A DNA stretch of 36,315 nucleotides from Pseudomonadales bacterium (GTDB lineage Bacteria > Pseudomonadota > Gammaproteobacteria > Pseudomonadales > Natronospirillaceae): NCBI GenBank assembly GCA_022968985.1, contig JALJPK010000013.1:1-36315 (forward strand), read 5' to 3'. The position numbers and the translations under genes were made by a program. Under the pieces are notes generated by a model that saw nothing but the letters and a program-made list of their open reading frames with translations, did not search any database and was not told the DNA's origin. Shown here piece by piece: positions 34,556 to 36,315 of the stretch. The stretch's first letter is position 1. Each line of letters starts with the position of its first letter.

Positions 34556-34588
34556 AAAAAAGGCCGAGTCAAAAAAATCGACCTTTTT
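34556..34588. terminator. Bidirectional rho-independent terminator
   Basis: AAAAAGGCCGA and TCGACCTTTTT form an 11-bp stem with one mismatch and a loop of about 11 bases. A-rich on the left and T-rich on the right, it can serve the lipoprotein gene on the plus strand and the gene remnant on the minus strand. Confidence 0.75.
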
Positions 34589-34622
34589 GTCGTTAGATTT
34601 TCTTATTTGTAAAAAGTCGTTT

Positions 34623-34784
34623 TTAAATTTCTAAATCAAAATCTATCCGTTCTTTCTTATCAATTAATTTCAAAAAATTAGCCTCACTCTTATTGTTATC
34701 TAAGCCATTAAATCTTTCCAATTTAATTAGCCTATAACAATTATTTAAAATAAAATAAAAGAAACAGCCATCATTGTTGTTTAT
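34623..34784 (-). pseudogene. Possible small gene or gene remnant without a start codon
   Basis: A 53-codon open frame that has strong protein character (NNCYRLIKLERFNGL, then NNKSEANFLKLIDKKERIDFDLEI to the stop) but no in-frame ATG; a TAA precedes it. An ATGATG in another frame near 34771-34776 gives MMAVSFILF before a stop, so a frameshift near 34745-34755 could join the two. It is convergent with the lipoprotein gene and reads into the shared terminator. No family is recognised. Confidence 0.35.
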
Positions 34785-34975
34785 TTATAAATTGCACCTT
34801 TTTTCTTGGTTCAAATTTATTAAATCTAAATATAAAAAGAGTATTAGAATAAAGTTTGAATTTTAAATGTGACAATCTAATTGTGTTTTTATGTCAGTTT
34901 GATGATTGAAATGTTACAGATCTTAGGGTAATTGAGTGGATGAACTAAACTCTAAACCATTAATGTAAAGGTAAA

Positions 34976-35165
34976 ATGAAAACAGATGTGATCATTGTCG
35001 AAGTTAATGATTTTTTTAATACTTTTTTACATAAAAAATTGTTATGTTGAATATTGGAACGCAGTTAAACAGTTTGTAGTAAATACAGTTAACGATGCAG
35101 TTGCAGCAGTTGCAGTAATGGTTGTCGTAGGTGTGGTCATAGGTGTAGTTGAAGGAATAGTTTAG
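34976..35165 (+). pseudogene. Small membrane protein ORF interrupted by a one-base frameshift
   Basis: An ATG at 34976 behind AAAGGTAAA reads MKTDVIIVEVNDFFNTFLHKK and stops at a TGA after 24 codons. Another frame, open across 34992-35165, continues with YVEYWNAVKQFVVNTVND and a Val/Ala/Gly-rich hydrophobic tail (about 22 residues) to TAG at 35163-35165. Removing one A from the run of six at 35033-35038 fuses them into one protein of about 63 residues with a C-terminal helix. Alternatively, a shorter product could start at the ATG at 35007. Small size and a Gly-containing C-terminal helix recall toxin-like, bacteriocin-like or small membrane proteins, but no family is recognised. Confidence 0.45.
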
Positions 35166-35221
35166 TTTCTAATTTAATTTATTAAACAACGTAACTTAAT
35201 CAAAAAAATAAGAGGTGTATT

Positions 35222-35605
35222 ATGAATGAATTTGAAAATATCAGTTGGATAGCAGTAATTTCGGGCACAGTTATATCATTTTTAGTGGGATGGGGTTGGT
35301 ATCACGAAAAGTTTTTTGGCGCTAAGTGGGCACAAGGCTCAAAAGTAGAATTAGGCAGCGCAAAAGATATGCCTGTATTTGCGATGGTTACCCAGTTGTT
35401 AGGCTTGTTTTTGTTCGCAATGGTGATTGGAATAACCGCACAATTTGATATGTTAATCACCGCTGTATTCACTATTTTGGCAATTTGTGTATTGAGTTTA
35501 TCAGCAGGAGGTTTTGTGGGTAAAAGCACATATGCTTTGGTTGTGGATGCTGCTTATTTGTTTGTAGCGGGTGTAGTTATGATTGTGATGCAGGGTATTT
35601 TTTAA
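35222..35605 (+). CDS. DUF1761 family membrane protein
   Basis: A 127-residue protein with four helices. The first helix region ISWIAVISGTVISFLVGWGWYHEKFFGAKW, with the W-Y-HEKFFG motif, is characteristic of DUF1761 proteins. Function is unknown. AGAGGTG is placed well before the ATG. A strong terminator follows 23 bp after the stop, so it is either monocistronic or co-transcribed only with the broken small ORF 56 bp upstream. Confidence 0.85.
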   Translation: MNEFENISWIAVISGTVISFLVGWGWYHEKFFGAKWAQGSKVELGSAKDMPVFAMVTQLLGLFLFAMVIGITAQFDMLITAVFTILAICVLSLSAGGFVGKSTYALVVDAAYLFVAGVVMIVMQGIF

Positions 35606-35628
35606 ACTTTAAACTTTAAAATTAAAAC

Positions 35629-35652
35629 GGCCAGCTTTAAGCTGGCCTTTTT
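35629..35652 (+). terminator. Rho-independent terminator of the DUF1761 gene
   Basis: GGCCAGCTT and AAGCTGGCC form a perfect inverted repeat with a minimal loop, followed by five T residues. Confidence 0.93.
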
Positions 35653-35701
35653 ATGTCTTACGAAAATAACTTCGATGTAAAATATAAAATAAATATCATT
35701 G

Positions 35702-35713
35702 TATAAATTTATA
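35702..35713. promoter_or_regulatory. AT-rich palindrome upstream of the beta-flower-like gene
   Basis: TATAAATTTATA is a perfect 12-bp palindrome inside a longer imperfect dyad (about 35694-35720, TATCATTG...AATGGATA). It lies 167 bp upstream of the next start codon and may be a regulator site. Further on, two 11-bp near-repeats (35780-35790 and 35791-35801) are seen, with no ORF. Confidence 0.3.
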
Positions 35714-35879
35714 ATGGATATCATTTTTTCATAACTTTACTCTCGCTTTATTTTAGAAAAAAACACTGGGTGCTCCAACGGATTCTCTTTGGGTTCTCTT
35801 TGGATTTCATCTTGCGTAAATAAGGATAATCATGATTAACTGAAGATTCAATATAGTTAATTATAAAAAGGGAATAATA

Positions 35880-36203
35880 ATGATTGTAGATGTTTATAAT
35901 ACCGATAATTCATCTGTTGGATATGTTAATGATCGAGGAGATGTTTATAATAACGACAACTCTTTAGTAGGTTATATCACTAAGTCTGGTGATATTTACT
36001 GTAAAGAAAATGACCACAAAGGTTATATATCTAGTTCAGGCAATATACGTGATATATATAATACCGATAATCGTTCAATGGCTTATATCACTAGCTCTGG
36101 TGATATTTATAATAACGATAATAATTCAGTTGGTTATATTCTTCGTGAAATGGATATCATGATTAAAGCCGGTGCGGCGTTTTTATTGTTGTTGTGGAAA
36201 TAG
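35880..36203 (+). CDS. Repeat-built beta-flower-like protein with C-terminal hydrophobic tail
   Basis: A 107-residue protein made of about five units of the form D-(I/V)-Y-N-x-D-N-x-S-x-(V/M)-G/A-Y-(I/V)-T-x-S-G, each about 17 residues, filling residues 4-88. Short beta-hairpin repeats with Y-x-x-D and G-Y-(I/V) are the pattern of proteins named beta-flower proteins, built as small closed beta arrays. The third unit is irregular (IYCKENDHKGYIS), with an extra two residues after it. The last 15 residues (IKAGAAFLLLLWK) form a hydrophobic tail that could anchor it in the membrane. AAAAGGGA precedes the ATG. The function of the family is not established. Confidence 0.7.
   Translation: MIVDVYNTDNSSVGYVNDRGDVYNNDNSLVGYITKSGDIYCKENDHKGYISSSGNIRDIYNTDNRSMAYITSSGDIYNNDNNSVGYILREMDIMIKAGAAFLLLLWK
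36142..36171. repeat. 30-bp repeat, first copy, inside the beta-flower-like gene
   Basis: The 30 bases encoding LREMDIMIKA (one residue cut) recur at 36286-36315 with a single G-to-A difference. The second copy reaches the right edge of the window, so the full length of the duplication is unknown. Confidence 0.95.
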
Positions 36204-36285
36204 ACTGCTTTGAGGTGGATTTTAATTGCATCACTATTTAGTTTAAATAAAAGTATTTTTGAATAAATTGTTTGTCCCATTTTTT

Positions 36286-36315
36286 TTCGTGAAATGGATA
36301 TCATAATTAAAGCCG
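36286..36315. repeat. 30-bp repeat, second copy, cut by the window edge
   Basis: It is 29/30 identical to 36142-36171. In the same reading it gives FREMDIIIKA, so it looks like the start of a duplicated 3' end of the beta-flower-like gene rather than random similarity. Confidence 0.9.

Noticed and set aside
35826-35839. GATAATCATGATTA resembling a Fur box
   Set aside because: It matches only part of the Fur consensus, and nothing nearby relates to iron; AT-rich DNA gives such matches by chance.

Overview
The window is AT-rich, gene-dense chromosomal DNA of a Gram-negative gammaproteobacterium. The clues are a TrxB of Enterobacteria/Alteromonas type, outer-membrane and lipoprotein signals, a DUF3369/HD-GYP response regulator, LysR/TetR/WYL regulators, and a palindromic TGTAGGT...GCTTTAGC repeat of the kind scattered in marine Alteromonadales. 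A marine Alteromonadales-like host is my inference; there is no rRNA or other marker gene to prove it. No tRNA, rRNA, CRISPR array, transposase or phage gene was seen.

Layout. 1-1.1 kb: a broken membrane sensor-like gene carrying an 81-bp tandem repeat, and a small exported protein, both on the minus strand. 1.3-2.4 kb: trxB with a terminator and a REP-like palindrome. 2.57-7.9 kb: a four-gene operon (catalytically degenerate GH3 protein, two MalF/MalG-type sugar ABC permeases, an acyltransferase-3) behind a good sigma70-like promoter with a palindrome at the start site. It has no ABC ATPase and no substrate-binding protein. 8-14.1 kb: housekeeping and accessory singles (DUF1697, a LemA-GIDE fusion membrane protein, VOC protein, MATE efflux pump, alpha/beta hydrolase). 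14.4-17.5 kb: a frameshifted SDR gene, a DsbD-like lipoprotein that has lost its thioredoxin cysteines, and an outer-membrane-type protein. 17.9-22.9 kb: a signalling block with a soluble GAF histidine kinase, its overlapping DUF3369-HD-GYP response regulator, and a second HD-GYP response regulator. All three are probably concerned with cyclic-di-GMP turnover. 22.9-25.8 kb: membrane proteins, an FAD monooxygenase and a divergent TetR regulator with a twin palindromic operator. 25.9-28.6 kb: an M16 metalloprotease. 28.6-33.5 kb: small membrane and cytosolic proteins, an ABM-like protein facing a WYL regulator across a perfect inverted repeat, a LysR regulator facing a DUF4386 protein across another palindrome, and a YdcZ-type membrane protein. 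33.6-36.3 kb: an accessory-looking end with a CxxCH lipoprotein containing hexanucleotide repeats, an 8-bp tandem repeat, two broken small ORFs, a DUF1761 protein, and a repeat-built beta-flower-like protein whose 3' end is duplicated at the window edge.

The most unusual items are the GH3 pseudoenzyme/orphan-permease operon and the DsbD-like lipoprotein with WSIDS in place of WCxxC. Both are cases where a catalytic fold appears to have been kept while its chemistry was lost. Function statements rest on motif recognition by eye; no database search was run.
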